Below, piece by piece: positions 8,946 to 21,354 of a DNA stretch of 64,000 nt; position 1 is the stretch's first letter; the number at the start of each line of letters is the position of its first letter. The stretch is from Distichodus sexfasciatus. Its lineage: Eukaryota; Chordata; Actinopteri; Characiformes; Distichodontidae. Location: positions 74,136-138,135 of the forward strand of contig JAVGVS010000097.1 in NCBI GenBank assembly GCA_032718565.1, given 5' to 3'. Made by a program: the position numbers and the translations under genes. Below the pieces are notes generated by a model that searched no databases, had not been told where the DNA came from, and saw nothing but the letters and a program-made list of their open reading frames with translations.

Positions 8946-10080
8946 CGCGTTTAATGTAAGGGTCTGGATAAACGTACAGTATTTGCGCTGGTACAGAGGT
9001 CCGTTCTTTGGGTGTATACAGTATAGTTCCTTTAGTGTAGGAATTATTTCAGATTGAACTGAAATACAAGTTTAGCAGAATATCTTTAAACATGAGGCCA
9101 GTCTAAAATATAATCAAACACAAAAAGCTTAATTAAAAAAATCTGCACAGTCCCAAGTTGTCTTTAGTTTTCAAAGAATTTTAAAAGAATATCTTTATAC
9201 AACAAATTTTTTGTTCAGAAATGGTTCAAAGTAGAAAAACCACTGCATTAAAGTTTTTATTTGAACTTTAGCAAACTGAGAACCCGTTGACCGTCCAGGA
9301 TTTTTTTTTTGTACAAAAGAAATTAGATAAAAATAATCAGGAACAGAACACTTCTGATCCCCATTTTTTTATTCCGGTGTGGCCGTTTGGACTCTATGAG
9401 GAGTTGCGAGGTGTAAGTGAGGCATGGGGCTGAATTTGGGCTGTCAGGGTGTGAATAACACTCTCCTCCCTGAGTGGGTCGGTGGTAAGAAACGCTCGGC
9501 TAGATCCCACTGATTTAAACCATTACTGTCTACTCGGCTTCAAGCACAGCTCCTAAAATAGACATGCCCTTTGAGCAAAGATGCAAGATTTATAACGTCG
9601 GCGTTCAGGGAATCCGTGTGCTCAGAGTGAAAAAAGTAATAACCTCGGCATGTGTAGATTTCATTTTGGGAAGCAGCACTCGTCATTTATCGTCGCTTAC
9701 TTGAAGGCTGAGGGGAATTCTTACGTCACGTGGGGACTCTCATTTAGTAAACTACATTTGATTCAGTGTGATTTTTTTGTTGATCTGCCACAGTCAAATG
9801 GGAAAAATAACACAAGAGCAGTCTGGAATCACATTCATCTATGTATTGAATCGTGAATCGTTTGTGAATTGATTTTGAATCAAACCCTGAGCACAGGAAC
9901 TAGCAACATCAATGATATAAATTTGGAATTTTTACGTCAATGTGTAAAAAAAACACATAACAAGGTCTCCTCCTTTCATATTAGTAAAAATCCTTCTGGA
10001 CGTAGTTACCTCACTGGGGTGACACCATGATCAAGAAGGTGGTTCGCTCAAGGTGTACGTGCTGTCTCCTGATTTTGTGG
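8946..10080. other. Unassigned sequence
   Basis: Mostly unique-looking AT-rich DNA. A short GAATCGTGAATCGTTTGTGA piece at 9848-9885 resembles hAT tips. No gene is supported. Confidence 0.5.
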
Positions 10081-10312
10081 AAGTTGATAGCATAACGGTT
10101 AGGGCGTTTGCCCCGTGATCAGAAGGTCGCAGGTTGAGGTACTTGGTACCGATGAACAAGGTACTGTCCCCAAGCGCTGCTCTCCGGGCGCTGCCCATGT
10201 TAGCTGCCTACTGCTTCTTCACAGATGGTGTCAAACGCAGAGGTCACATTTGGTCGTGGTGCACTGTGTGCTATTCTGTGGTGTGTTCTCAATGACAAAT
10301 AACCTATCTAGT
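10081..10312 (+). mobile_element. Main tRNA-SINE family, copy 2
   Basis: The tRNA-like head reads GTTGATAGCATAACGGTTAG and GATCAGAAGGTCGCAGGTT. The body has GGTACTGTCCCCAAGCGCTG, then the CTGCC-CATGTTAGCTGCC and GCAGAGGTCACATTTGGTC blocks, ending AATGACAAATAA. The segment around the usual ACCGGTAAAGGTACC is altered. Confidence 0.8.
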
Positions 10313-10321
10313 TAGTCTGTA

Positions 10322-10555
10322 GGTTGGAACAGTTGGTAGCATAGCGGCTAGGAAATTGGCCCCATGATCAGAGGGTTGCTGGTTCAAGTCCCGGACTGGA
10401 AAAGGTAACACTGAGGTGCTCATGAAGGTACTATCCTCAAGTTCTGCTTTCGAGGCACTGCCAGAGCTGCCCTTAGCCCCTTCACAGGTGGGTCAAATGC
10501 AGAGGTCACAGTGGTGTGCTGTGCTGTGTTGACAATGATAAATAATTAATCACGT
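10322..10555 (+). mobile_element. Main tRNA-SINE family, copy 3
   Basis: A full-length-looking copy directly after copy 2: GTTGGTAGCATAGCGGCTAG, box B GGTTCAAGTCCC, ACTGGAAAAGGTAACACTGA, the GGGTCAAATGCAGAGGTCAC block and a CAATGATAAATAATTAATCA tail. Confidence 0.85.
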
Positions 10556-11149
10556 AAATAGTTCTGTCGTAAGACCACTTAATGGTCTAATTGGCATTAA
10601 GCAGTGTGCTGTCTCTGATAAACTATGATACATAGTGCAGCATAGTGCAGGGGAGTTCAGCAATCAGAATTTCATTTGAAAGAAAAATGAGGGACGTTGG
10701 GAACGTGACGTTACTCGCCTCCCAGAGAGGCCAGACTTATCGTAATATTTCAGTCATCTAGAAGTGATCTGTTTGTATTAGCTGCCGTCCATTCCACTTG
10801 TCTGGCACAGCGTGCTTACAGGGCCTCCTCAAGGTTAAATAGTTTCCTGTCTGCTCGTTCTCATTCCCTTGACGGGTTTGAGTGCCACACGGGACGCAAA
10901 AACACGGCCTGGCAGGCTAGACAGGCCCGGCTAGGAAATAGCAGACATAAAGGTGTCCCACTTTGACGCTCAATGTCCTGCAAAGCTTGAACCCTAACTC
11001 CAGCATTTTACAACTCTAAAGTAAGCAGTTGGGAGCTTAGTCACGACACCGTGCGGTGGTCTGCAGGCCGCTTCAATAAACAAGCTTAAGTGTCTCCCGG
11101 TGTGATTTAAAACTTGTCCGCGGGATCTGTGGTGGGTTTGTCACACGTA
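10556..11149. other. Unassigned sequence
   Basis: A short direct repeat CATAGTGCAG occurs twice in tandem near 10632-10651. Nothing else is recognised. Confidence 0.5.
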
Positions 11150-12640
11150 TAATGCTTTACATACAACAGCCAGGAGAGGGCACAATCAGGGGTGGGCAAT
11201 TCCAGTCTTGCAGGGCCACGTATCCTGGTGTTTTTCCCATCATTCCTGGTGAGTTCCTGCTAAATACGATTTGCCATATTACCTGGTCAGTTCATGCTAA
11301 ATCAGGGGTTAGCAATTCCAGTCCTGGAGAACTGATTTTCTGGAGATTTTCCATGCCACCTGGTGAATTCATCCCAAATATTTTATGGCTAATTCCACTG
11401 CTGGAGGATATTCTGCAGATTTTCCATCCAACCTGGAGATCTCATTGTAAATTGGGGAGGGCAATATCAATCCTGAAAGAATGGATATCCAAAACCAGGG
11501 GTAGGCAACTCCGGTGGGAATGTTCTGGAGGTTTTCCATCCAACTGGATTTCAGATCATTCACATCTGGTCTCGGGTAGATAACCACCAGAAGAGACTGA
11601 TCAGGTAGGATGGAAGGACATCGACCCTCCAGGGCCGGAGTTGCTTATCCTTGTCCTAAGTTTATGCCTACTCTGTGACTTCATGTGATAATCTAGTTCC
11701 AGTCCTGGAGGTTTTCCACCCTACCTGATATGTTCCTGCTAAATAAGGGTTGGGCAGTTTGAGTCTGGGTGTGTCGAATATCTTGGAACTTTTCCATGCT
11801 GCCTGGTGAGATATTGCTAAATCATGGATGCCAGTTCCAGTCTGGGAGTGCCAGATATCTTGGAGGTGTTCCATTCTACCTGGGGATACCTGGAAATAAG
11901 GGTAGGGCAGTTCAAGTTTGGGAGTGCCAGATATCTTGGAAGTGTTCCATCCTACCTTGTCTGCTAATCCTAAATCAGGGGAGACTGATTCCAGTCCTGG
12001 ATGGCTGGCTATAGTAGAAGTTTCCCTTCCTACATGATTTAGCTCCTGCTAAATAAGGGTAGGGCAATTTCAGTCTCAGAAGGACGGATATCGGATATTG
12101 CGTTCTAGTGTATGTGACGTTGTGATGTGATATTGTGGTTGTGCGTTTCCACTTCCAGAGGACCACTATCTATTATGTTTACAGTCCTACCTGGTGAATA
12201 CATTCTAAATTAAGGATAGGCAAAGGTTTCCTGAAGGTTTTCTATTCAATCTGTTGAGTTGACACTAAATAAGGGATTGTCAGTTCTAGTCCTAGAGGAC
12301 TCTTATTGGGATCTTGAAGATCCAGCAGGTAGGAAGATCCTGGAGCACCAGATATCTTGGAGGTTTTCCATCCTGTCTAAATCTGTGGTGGACAATTCCA
12401 GACTGGAAAAGCTGGCATCTTGGTCGTTTTCCAGTCTACCTGGTGAGATCTTGCCAAATCAGGGGTGGGTAATTCCAGTCTTGAAAGGCTTGTATCTTGG
12501 AGTTTTTTCCATCCTACCTGATGAGTTCATGCTAAATGAGGGGTAAACCGTTTTGCAGTCCAGGAGGACCGGCTACTGTTGAGGTTTTCCATCCTTCCTG
12601 ATGAACTCGTGCTAAATCAGGGGTGGGCAAGTGGGCAAAC
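11150..12640. repeat. ~77-bp minisatellite, about 18-19 diverged units
   Basis: A unit of the type TAAATCAGGGGTGGGCAATT, CCAGTCCTGGAGG, CAGATATCTTGGAGG and TTTTCCATCCTACCTGGTGA repeats head to tail. Unit starts at 11742, 11818, 11893, 11971 and 12050, and at 12378, 12456, 12533 and 12613, give spacings of 75-80. The units are diverged, so the array is old. Frames of up to 143 codons on either strand are by-products. Similar single units are common dispersed sequence in fish genomes. Confidence 0.85.
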
Positions 12641-12644
12641 AAAT

Positions 12645-12772
12645 TAAGCGTGCACGCATTTATATTTATCGGCTCCATAGATCGGCCCAATGCAACCGAT
12701 ACCCAATCCAGCCGTTTGAGCCGTTATCGGACCGATACCGATCCACATATCAGATCGGTTACATCTCTAGCG
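12645..12772. mobile_element. hAT-like right-end fragment
   Basis: It contains ATCGGACCGATACCGATC and closes ATCGGTTACATCTCTA, the inverse of a TAGAGATGTAACCGAT-type tip related to the TAGGGATGCACCGAT ends seen at 6413. No left end is visible; it adjoins the minisatellite. Confidence 0.5.
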
Positions 12773-13141
12773 CTAACCACTGTGCCACTGTGCCGCTCCT
12801 CTGCTAGAAGTTGATAAACTCAAAGCTGGACTTTGCTCGTACTGAGTTGGTTCTTGCCCTTTTAAATTGGCAGAGAATTCATTCATTAAAAGGTAGAGAA
12901 CCTCAACGAAACTGGAGCAATTTTGTTTAAAAAAAATATAAAGTGGAAAAAAGATCTAGTATTTGATCTTTCATATAAGTCATCTTGTGTGACGTTATGA
13001 GAATTTGCCATAGCGTGACCCTGTCAGTCGGGTCCACTGCTGATCAGTGTGGTGTCAGTCTCAGCCCTCTTGTGTACTGTTTGCCTCGCAGCTATTTGGA
13101 TTTTTTGGTGAAGGGCTCTGGGAAAAGGCCCTTTCTGTGGT
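12773..13141. other. Unassigned sequence
   Basis: No gene or repeat recognised. Confidence 0.5.
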
Positions 13142-13145
13142 ATAT

Positions 13146-13547
13146 GTGACCCAACGGAGGTTTCCGAGAAAAACGAGCGTTTATGTTGCATGGGGTAAAA
13201 TTTCTCCGGAATCCATCTTCGTCTCCCAAGTTCAGTTAACCTAACGCAGGTAGGCTATCCGTGTGGCTGTGAATGCATCGTAGGCTACCGTAAATGCAAA
13301 CGTAGCCGCGACCGCAACAAGCGTCTGTGAGTGCTACGGCGATAGTCAACTTCAAAAGCAGATTTCTCCGTTTCTCACTTGGCGTGACAGGAGAAACCCG
13401 ACTCCTTTGAATGTTGATATCTCAGTCATATGTCGTCCAATTCAATATAGGTATCATTTTGAAGCTTGATTTATGCCCTTTCATGAAAACATAATAACTC
13501 ACTTTTGAAAATTTGCGACAAGCGACTGGTTTTGCCGTATGTTTCAC
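13146..13547. mobile_element. GTGAC-terminal element with 4-bp TSD, shorter copy
   Basis: From AACGGAGGTTTCC onward it follows the copy at 34833, with very high identity between GAATCCATCTTCGTCTCC and CGACTGGTTTTGCCGT. It lacks most of the left terminal repeat and about 190 interior bases. It starts GTGACCC, ends GTTTCAC, and is flanked by ATAT on both sides (13142-13145, 13548-13551). It has no coding frame. Confidence 0.75.
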
Positions 13548-13551
13548 ATAT

Positions 13552-15589
13552 GAGAACTGTTATACGTGATTTTTAGTTTATTAGCTTTTTGTTAATATGA
13601 ATGGAAGTGATTGTGTTAAATCAGCACATGACATTGTCTCTTATTGATAATTAACTTCTAGACTGAATCAAATCAAAAGCAGACTTTGTGATATCGTCCA
13701 TTGAATCAATGTAATATTGTATTGTGATATACAGCCTGACATATCATTTGTATGATTTTTAAAGCACAGACTGTTTTTGACACTAAATGACAATTTTTAT
13801 ATCAAAACCCATTACAAAAAGAAAAGCTCCTGATATTAATCCACCAATTTATTTGCTTCACTGATGAAGTCGTTATTAGCATTTTGTTTGCTCGATTTAC
13901 CCTGCTAGTAATGGGGGTCATGTGCCCCGCTAGAGCTTTATGTCTAGCAACACCCCTGCAGTTAGGAGACTGGAAATTTCAGCCTCTGTAGATAGATCGT
14001 ATCAGATTTATAGCAACATGGTGCAGTTGGTCCAATTTTTTTACCTCGGTTCTGATCTGCGCTGACCGTCGGCCCCCTGGGCCTCAGTGCTTCCCGTGTT
14101 GGAAGTTTAATGGGGTTGTAGCTGCTGAGGATCCTGATTCGTCCTTTTGATCCTGGGAAATATATCGGCCTCCGTTATTTAAAGTTGTACACCAAGGGTT
14201 TTTTGATGTCCGGCGCTGCCTCCCTCACTGCACTGCTAACAAAGGAGAGTTTGCTCGGCGTGTCAGTTTTTAACGTCTTCAGCACGTTGTTTTTGATAAA
14301 GGGAAGCGTTGGTGACCTGTGTTGTTAGCGGTGCATCAAATCGGATCTTGTTAACACATCCTGATGGACAATTTTGATGCTTATGAATGCAGAGAAGATG
14401 AGCAACCTGTCTTGGGATCAATGCATTCACAGCTAACCTACTTTTTTGGCATTTTTTGATTTCTGAAATGGACCCAGTGCTTGTCTGATTTCTAATTTGG
14501 GAGATTTTTGCCTGCGTGCTGTAGTACTATTCTGTAAAAAATTCTATTAATGTGGCATAATAAATACATGAGCTTAATAACTTAAATGTAACTCTGGCTC
14601 AAAATAGGTACAGTATGTCAGCTCCTAACATTTTCCAAATATGAAATTGTGTTTAATTATCATTCATGAGTGTGAGCTAATGTATTTATTAAAAAGACAT
14701 TGAGGCTCATTAACTGACTCTCCTTAAGAATAAATTAATTCTTAAAACCCTTTTTATTCAGTTTTCATGAAGATTTTGACATTCACTAATATTTTCTTAT
14801 TTGAGGATTGTTGTTGGTAATGACAGAATCTTGGAATGTTAGGAGCACTCCTTAACAGATGTTATTAGCTACATTTGTGAACAGTTTTACAGTTGTACGC
14901 AATAAATAAAACAAACAAAAAAAAGAGACATATTATTTAGCTGTGGAATTCTTATGGTTTTACTTTAAAACTATATTTAATCTAAGTCTAACTTGGTTTT
15001 TGAGTGAGTCTTATTTTTTTTGGTGGAAAAAGCTTCAAATAAAACTGAGAAAGCAAATACAATAAGACAATATTTAATGTATATATTATATTAAAAAATA
15101 ACAGTCTGGAATATTGCCTTCTCTGTTGTATATTGAGAAAATGGTGCAGCATACCAATGCAGTGTAGGAGTCTGTGTGTGTGTGTGTGTGTACTTGTTAG
15201 CTGTGCATTGCCTGGACCCAGAAACTAATTTTCAGTGGGGTGGTCAGTTTTCTCTTGTGCTTTATTGCCTGCTGTCAGAAGTAGAGACGGAGGAGCAGTT
15301 TGTCTGCAGACCCTCAGTACAGCACTCACTGCATTTTAGCCCTACATAAATACGGAGTAAACAAAAATGCAACGACTTTGCCAATTAAACCGATTAGTAA
15401 TTAAATTAGTCTTTGAATATTTTGTTATTGGGATTAGAAATTAAATTAAATTTTGTGTCGGTTCCAACGTGCACTGAGCTCTAAAAATGATCACTATCAA
15501 TATTAATGCTTTGAGACATAAGTTCACAAGCTCAGCATGAAGTGAAATGTAAACCTTGTTCACCATTAATGCAAATCATTTTAATTAGG
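13552..15589. other. AT-rich sequence with minor repeats
   Basis: A TG run lies at 15173-15190. A stretch near 14699-14745 (GAGGCTCATTAACTGACTCT then CTTAAGAATAAA) resembles the GGGCCTCATTCAC element family at 53346. No open frame or gene is supported in these 2 kb. Confidence 0.5.
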
Positions 15590-16790
15590 TATAGATTAGG
15601 TATAGGGTAGATAATCTCTGTTCTGGTGTTTGTGGTGGGGTAGGTAATCTCTGTGCTGGTGTTTGTGGTGGGGTAGGTAATCTCTGTGCTGGTGTTTGTG
15701 GTGGGGTAGGTAATGTCTGTGCTGGTGTTTGTGGTGGGGTAGATAATCTCTGTTCTGGTGTTTGTGGTGGGGTAGGTAATCTCTGTGCTGGTGTTTGTGG
15801 TGGGGTAGGTAATGTCTGTGCTGGTGTTTGTGTGGTGGGGCCGTGTGCTCTGTGCTGGTGTTTGTGGTGGGAGTAGGTAATCTCTCTTTCTGTGCTGGTG
15901 TTTGGGGTGGGGTAGGTAATCTCTGTGCTGGTGTTTGTAATTGGGAGTGGAAGTAATCTCTGTGTGTTGGTGTTTGGGGTGGGAGTAGGTAATCTGTGCT
16001 GGTGTTTGTGGTGGGGAGTAGATAATCCTCTGTGCTGGTGTTTGGGGTGGGGTAGGTAATCTCTGTGCTGGTGTTTGTGGTGGGGTGGAAATATCACCAA
16101 TGCTGGTGTTTGGGGGTGGGGTGATAATCTCTGTGCTGCTGGTGTTTGTGGTGGGGTAGGTAATCTCTGTTCTGGGTGTTTGGGAATTAGGAGTGGAGTA
16201 ATCTCTGTTCTGGTGTTTGGGGTGGGAGTAGGTAATCTCTGTGTGCTGGTGTTTGGGGTGGGGTAGGTAATCTCTGTGCTGGTGTTTGTGGTGGGGTAGG
16301 TAATCTCTGTGCTGGTGTTTGGGGTGGGGTAGGTAATCTCTGTGTATGGTGTTTGTGTGGTGGGGAGTAGGTAATCTCTATGCTGGTGTTTGGGGTGGAG
16401 TGGGTAATCTCTGTGCTGCTAGTGTTTGGGGTGGGAGTGGGTAATCTGTGCTGGTGTTTGGGGTGGGGTAGGTAATCTCTGTGCTGTAGGTGTTTGTGTG
16501 GTGGGAGTGGTAATCTGTGCTGGTGTTTGGGGTGGGAGTAGGTAATCTCTGTGCTGGTGTTTGTGGTGGGAGTAGATAATCTCTGTGCTGGTGTTTGTGG
16601 TGGGGTGAGTAATGCTCTGTGCTGGTGTTTGGGGGTGGGGTAGGTATTCTCTGTGTTGGTGTTTGTGGTGGGATAGATAATCTGTATGTCAGAGTTTTCG
16701 GGCGGTGTAAATTGTATCTGTGCTGGGGTGGTATAGATATAATCTCTGTACTGTTGTTTGGGTTGAGGTAGATAATCTCAGTGCTCCATG
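15590..16790. repeat. 33-bp minisatellite, about 36 units
   Basis: The unit is CTGTGCTGGTGTTTGTGGTG followed by GGGTAGGTAATCT, 33 bases, with variants such as TTTGGGGTGGGAGTAGG. Because 33 is divisible by three, long frames stay open; on the minus strand they read as an 11-residue repeat of the type RLPTPPQTPAQ (15585-16100 and 16378-16836). The plus strand is G-rich with GG and GGGG runs, and the minus strand C-rich. The right part holds more indels than the left. Confidence 0.9.
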
Positions 16791-17764
16791 TGGCAGACAG
16801 ACTCCGTTGCCCATAAGCGACAATGACTCCATACACTCTGCTTCTGATGAAAAATTGTTGTTTTTTTCCGCCGGAACTCGACCTTCCGCAGGTCAGCAGA
16901 TGAGGTGAGACTCAATTTGCCAGGTTTTGCTTTGGAGCTGAAAGGAGTGAGACGTGTGTGCTCCAGAAAGGTCTTTCTTTGAGGCTCCCTATAGAAAAAA
17001 GGCAGTCCGAGTGAGGAGACGACGTCATTTGCTGCTGCATGACTGACAGGGCAAAGTGACCAGCAGACTTCAAAAAACACCTGAGATAGAAAAAATCTCA
17101 TAGAGCATCCGTCCGAGCACTCAGCCAGTGTGTGATGGAGGTTTTGGCATCATTTTTCAACAGAAAAATGAATATAAGTAAACACCTATGGTGGCGTGGT
17201 AAAATATTATTTAATGGTAAGATCCTGTATATCAAGAGTTAATATTTACAGTTCCTTCTCTTGTCTAGAAGAGTCTAAAATGAAAATAGTTTTGAAGTAG
17301 AGGCGTTGAAACTGAATATTCCAGCCTTGTTTCATTTAATAAAGCTGAACCTGCTGTGTTGTTTTGGAAGTGAGACACGAAGCAGTTTGTCTCTATTCAG
17401 TCTGCGCTTCAGATACTCCCTCTCCATCATGCAGGCAGCTGTCATAACTGTCTGAGTGTGATCAGATTCTGTAATAATTATTCCTGCTTTCGCATCAGTC
17501 CTCACACAGCACAAAAGGCTAAGCGTCACCGACTGTGTGTAATTAAGCGTGTTGCAGGCCGTACTGTTCGGATGAAGTACAGTCAAGAGATTGTTAGAAG
17601 TTATAGTGATGATGATGTGATGGGCACGTCTGGGCTCACACTGTGTGTGTGGCATGTGTGTGTGTAATGGAACATCTGAGAGAACATGCAGGTTATACCC
17701 ACTGTCTCTGTTGGGCTTTTCAGAAACTAGAACTCTGGAATCTTGTTAATAATATATGAATAGT
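16791..17764. other. Unassigned sequence
   Basis: Two 107-codon minus-strand frames (16778-17101, 17332-17655) carry no domain that I recognise. A short TG-rich stretch is at 17640-17666. Could be unique intergenic or intronic DNA. Confidence 0.45.
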
Positions 17765-18063
17765 TAGGGGCGCACGATTCAGTAAATCTCACGGTCGATT
17801 CCGATTCTGGGGCTCACGATTCATTTCATAATTCATTCACAATTTATAAACGATTCACGATTCAATACATAGATGATTTTGTTTCCAGATTGCTGTTTGA
17901 GTTACTTTTCCAATTTGACTGTACTTGAATAAACGAAGTCATCTGCATCGAAATGGTTTAGGAGTTAGGGTTATGGTGTTTTTGGAATACGCCAGACAGA
18001 AATTTGAATCAGCAGAAAAGAATCTTGATTCAATATGATTTGATTTCTTTTTGCGCACCCCTA
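17765..18063. mobile_element. hAT-like MITE with TAGGGGCGCAC ends
   Basis: The left end TAGGGGCGCACGATTCA pairs with the right end TTTTTGCGCACCCCTA. GATTCAT/GATTCACGATTCA repeats lie inside the left arm. The 8-bp flanks TGAATAGT and ATAATAAT agree at only 5 positions, so the target duplication is weak. Length 299 bases, no coding. Confidence 0.7.
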
Positions 18064-20299
18064 ATAATAATAAATAATAATCATCATAATAATTATTATA
18101 TATACTGTATATAGTTCTATTATATAGATATAGATATAGATATATAATGCACCTGAGGTATGGAAGCTTTAATTAGAGAAGCTCAATCACTTCAAAGTTT
18201 TTAAAGGTTTTAATATTTTGTACATATTTAGTATTTTTAGTTATGGTTTCCCTCTTTCCACCTTAAATCATTTAGTTAATTTTCATTTTTCCTTTAATTG
18301 GTTTTAAATTTTAATTTTCCTTTTATTTTATTTCTTTTATTTGTTATCTTCATTTATTAAAATTCAAGTGGCTAATTCTCTAATAACTTCCACTTTCTTT
18401 TTATTGATTTATACTTTTATGTATATACTTCTATTATATCCATTTTTTATATAACAGAGTTACTAGTCTGGTATGTTTTTTTATTTCACTGTTAATAAAA
18501 GTCATTCATTTCAAATTAAATTCCAGAATTCATATTTGAATTAATTAATTCATTCAGAGTTAAATATTCCGAAGTAATTATTTTATTGCACATTAAACCT
18601 TAAGCTTGTGAAGTTACAATATTTGTGAAATGACAATGATCATAAACAACAATAAGTGACAACTGTACATTTTAACAATTACCTGCTTTTCCAATTGCAA
18701 ATAACAGTTGGATTACAGAGAGACCTTTTTGCTATGTAATAATGTTTAACTTACGAACTACACTCTGCACTACATGGTGCAAAAAAGTAGCCTTGATATT
18801 CCCGTTTGGCTATCTTTAGAAGTTAATAAATATCTATTTACATCAACGAAAAGCATGAACTTTTACACTTAACTTTCTCATTATAATAGTTAATATAAGA
18901 GTTTCAAAACAGTATCTTAAAAATAATTATTTGTTGCTCATAATAATAATATCCTTTCATTTATTGTTCGAGTATGTTCAAGTTGAATATGTTCATGTTC
19001 ACAGTCTTGTGCAGACATCATTTTAGGGAAAAATAAAGTGGTTGCTTTTGGTGTAGAACTACTTTTCACACTCAAACTACTCAGGAATCAATAAGAGAAT
19101 TGACACGGAATTACATTGATATGCAGACTTGACAGTGACATTGATATTGATAAAATCTCATCAGTTCCCACCCTTAGTTAGGTTGGTCAGTTCTCATTTG
19201 GATAATGCTGAAGTCTTAGCAAAAACTTGCTCCTTAAAGGCAAATTAACTTTTGTATAAGCATTGCTTGTATTAAAACAGAAAATAAACCGCAGCTGCAT
19301 CGCATATTTTTCCCTTCATATTTCACTCCATAACATCTGGACATCTTGAGTTTAATAAATATAATAAATAGAATAACTTTTTAAGGAATTCAGACAAAAA
19401 ATCTTTACTCGTGATGTCTGACCCAGTTCTCAGTGTCATATCTTTATTGAAAAATGTGCTATGCATCAAGATCATTTATGAAAAAACATGTGTAATGATC
19501 TTTATATTTAAAATAAAACTTCCTTTATTGGTAATAACATCAGCCAAACATTTCATTAGCTCTTTTGAAACTGTTTCTTATTAAAAGCTATTTGGGTTTT
19601 CTATTTTCCAGGATTTCTCTCATGAGATCACGATACGCGCTGTGTCGTCAGTGAACTTCAAAATAAAGTTCAAATTCATCTTAAGCACTTTTTGCCTTTT
19701 TTAAATTACAATACCCAGTGAAGTGGTGGGCGGTAAAAGGATCTGAAAGTTTTGAGATTTTTTTAGTTCGATGATGATAATGATGATGATGATGATGCGG
19801 TGATATCTCTTAAAAGTTCCATAAAATAGCTGAATTTTGTAGCAAATCTTTCAACTTGGCCTGATATGTGTTTAATCTGCAACAGCTAATCAATGTAATC
19901 ACTTATAATTGATCATTAAAATAGTGACTAATCAATTAGCTGTTTACGTCCTTTGTTGCAATAAAAAGTCTTAAAAATGGGTGATAAGGCGTTTGACTCA
20001 TATCAACCCGGATGATACAACTATTAAATAATGTTTAAGCCAAGTAATCACGAGAGGTTAAATTGAGGACACCGCGATAATATTGGAATTGTATAAAATT
20101 GAACAATAATAATTTTTAAGTCATCGGCATTGGACCCGATGCTTTGATATTCCGGCTCCTGAAGCAAAATCTCTCTTGTCACTGGCGTTCAACTCTGCCT
20201 GCACATGAAACTGTTTAACTACTTGGTGCATGTTTACTGCATATGAATATGAAGGCTCACATGGGCTGTGTCCCGAGCCGAGTACTGCCGCACTTGATA
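18064..20299. other. AT-rich sequence, no gene seen
   Basis: Strongly AT-rich. A TATAGA run is at 18122-18146 and a short GATGAT run at 19772-19797. I see no open frame, RNA gene or assignable mobile element. Confidence 0.5.
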
Positions 20300-20700
20300 G
20301 TATGTAATGCGCTCTTATAATTCTTTTCTATGTGGTAGTATGCATCTCAGGAAACAGCAGTTATATGGCTCTCTACGCACTAGGTAGTGCACATGGAGTG
20401 TCACGTGCCCTATTCGACTTGGTACACCACATAGTGTGGAAGTGACTTTCTTAAAATGTTGTGCACTACACTCAAAAAGTGCTCCGCCCTCGCTCCACTC
20501 TGCTTTCACTCTCACTTGATTTGGTGCTGTATTAGAAATTCTGAGTCCGCAGTGTAAGTTATATTCGCTCCATGTGAGGTCGCAACGTAGATGGTTAGTA
20601 TGAACTGCAACAATAATGTGAAATTCTGTGTCGTGATAAATATTGATATTTATAAAAATCGCAATAATCTTTTTCACCATATCGCGTAATGGAAATGCCA
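20300..20700. repeat. Probable degraded dispersed element
   Basis: Part of it, AACTGCAACAATAATGTGAA with ATTCTGTGTCGTGATAAATA (20600-20645), matches 30817-30858 (AACTGCAACAAGAATGTGGA). GTAGTATGCATC and CACATAGTGTGGAAGTGAC-like stretches resemble the TAGTATG motifs of the Harbinger-like MITE at 57444. The 128-codon minus-strand frame is therefore more likely repeat than gene. Confidence 0.35.
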
Positions 20701-21354
20701 TTAGTAAAGCAATTATGACTGTTACATTTCTAATTTCTCATTCAGCTCAGAGCTGAAGCATGTGGGTTTGCGGCGTCTTTCGCCTCTGCGTCGGTTCGGT
20801 TAAATCAGACGGCTCCTCTTGCCGCTACCAGCCCGTTGCGGGATTTACAGGAAAGTTGGAGAGGAAAATATGCACCGTGAAATTCACTTGCTGGCGCTGG
20901 AGCCAGATCCTCAGTATTCAGACACGTGGATCTCTTTGCTGAAGCTTCCTCTGATGCTAATGCTTCTTCTTGTGCTATTCAGGTTTAGAAATTGCAAATG
21001 TGTCCTTGTCTCTGTAAAGTGCAGCGTTTGGCAGAATTTCAGCTTGCGGTTTGTGGGCAACTTAGCGTGAGGTGGTTTAAACACAGCTATACGTTTCTGC
21101 AGTCAAGGACTTTGCAGACAGTTTTACCCTTTCACCATATATAACGCAGGATTTTTTTGTTCTTATTCACGCATTGAAAAGTTGTTGATCATATATTAAA
21201 AAATGGTAGTCCAAATAAAGCAAGTTTCCTTTATAACTTTTATGCCATGGAAGCCTGTCTGGCTTTTAGAGGTGTTTCTGTGGAAAGTTTTATGGATTGT
21301 TTCTGTGAGGAATTTGTGTCATTCTCATCCCGTGTCCCGGAAGGTGCATGAGTT
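20701..21354. other. Unassigned sequence
   Basis: Frames of 60-83 codons around 20760-21070 have a balanced composition but no recognisable motif. No gene is called. Confidence 0.45.

Noticed and set aside
11152..11583. 143-codon plus-strand frame
   Set aside because: It lies wholly in the 77-bp minisatellite, and its internal repeats follow the DNA unit.
15585..16836. Frames of 171 and 152 codons on the minus strand
   Set aside because: They are read through a 33-bp minisatellite whose unit length keeps frames open. I see no start context, domain or non-repeat flanking coding sequence.
20315..20701. 128-codon minus-strand frame as a gene
   Set aside because: Part of it matches 30817-30858 and other parts resemble MITE motifs; there is no protein domain.
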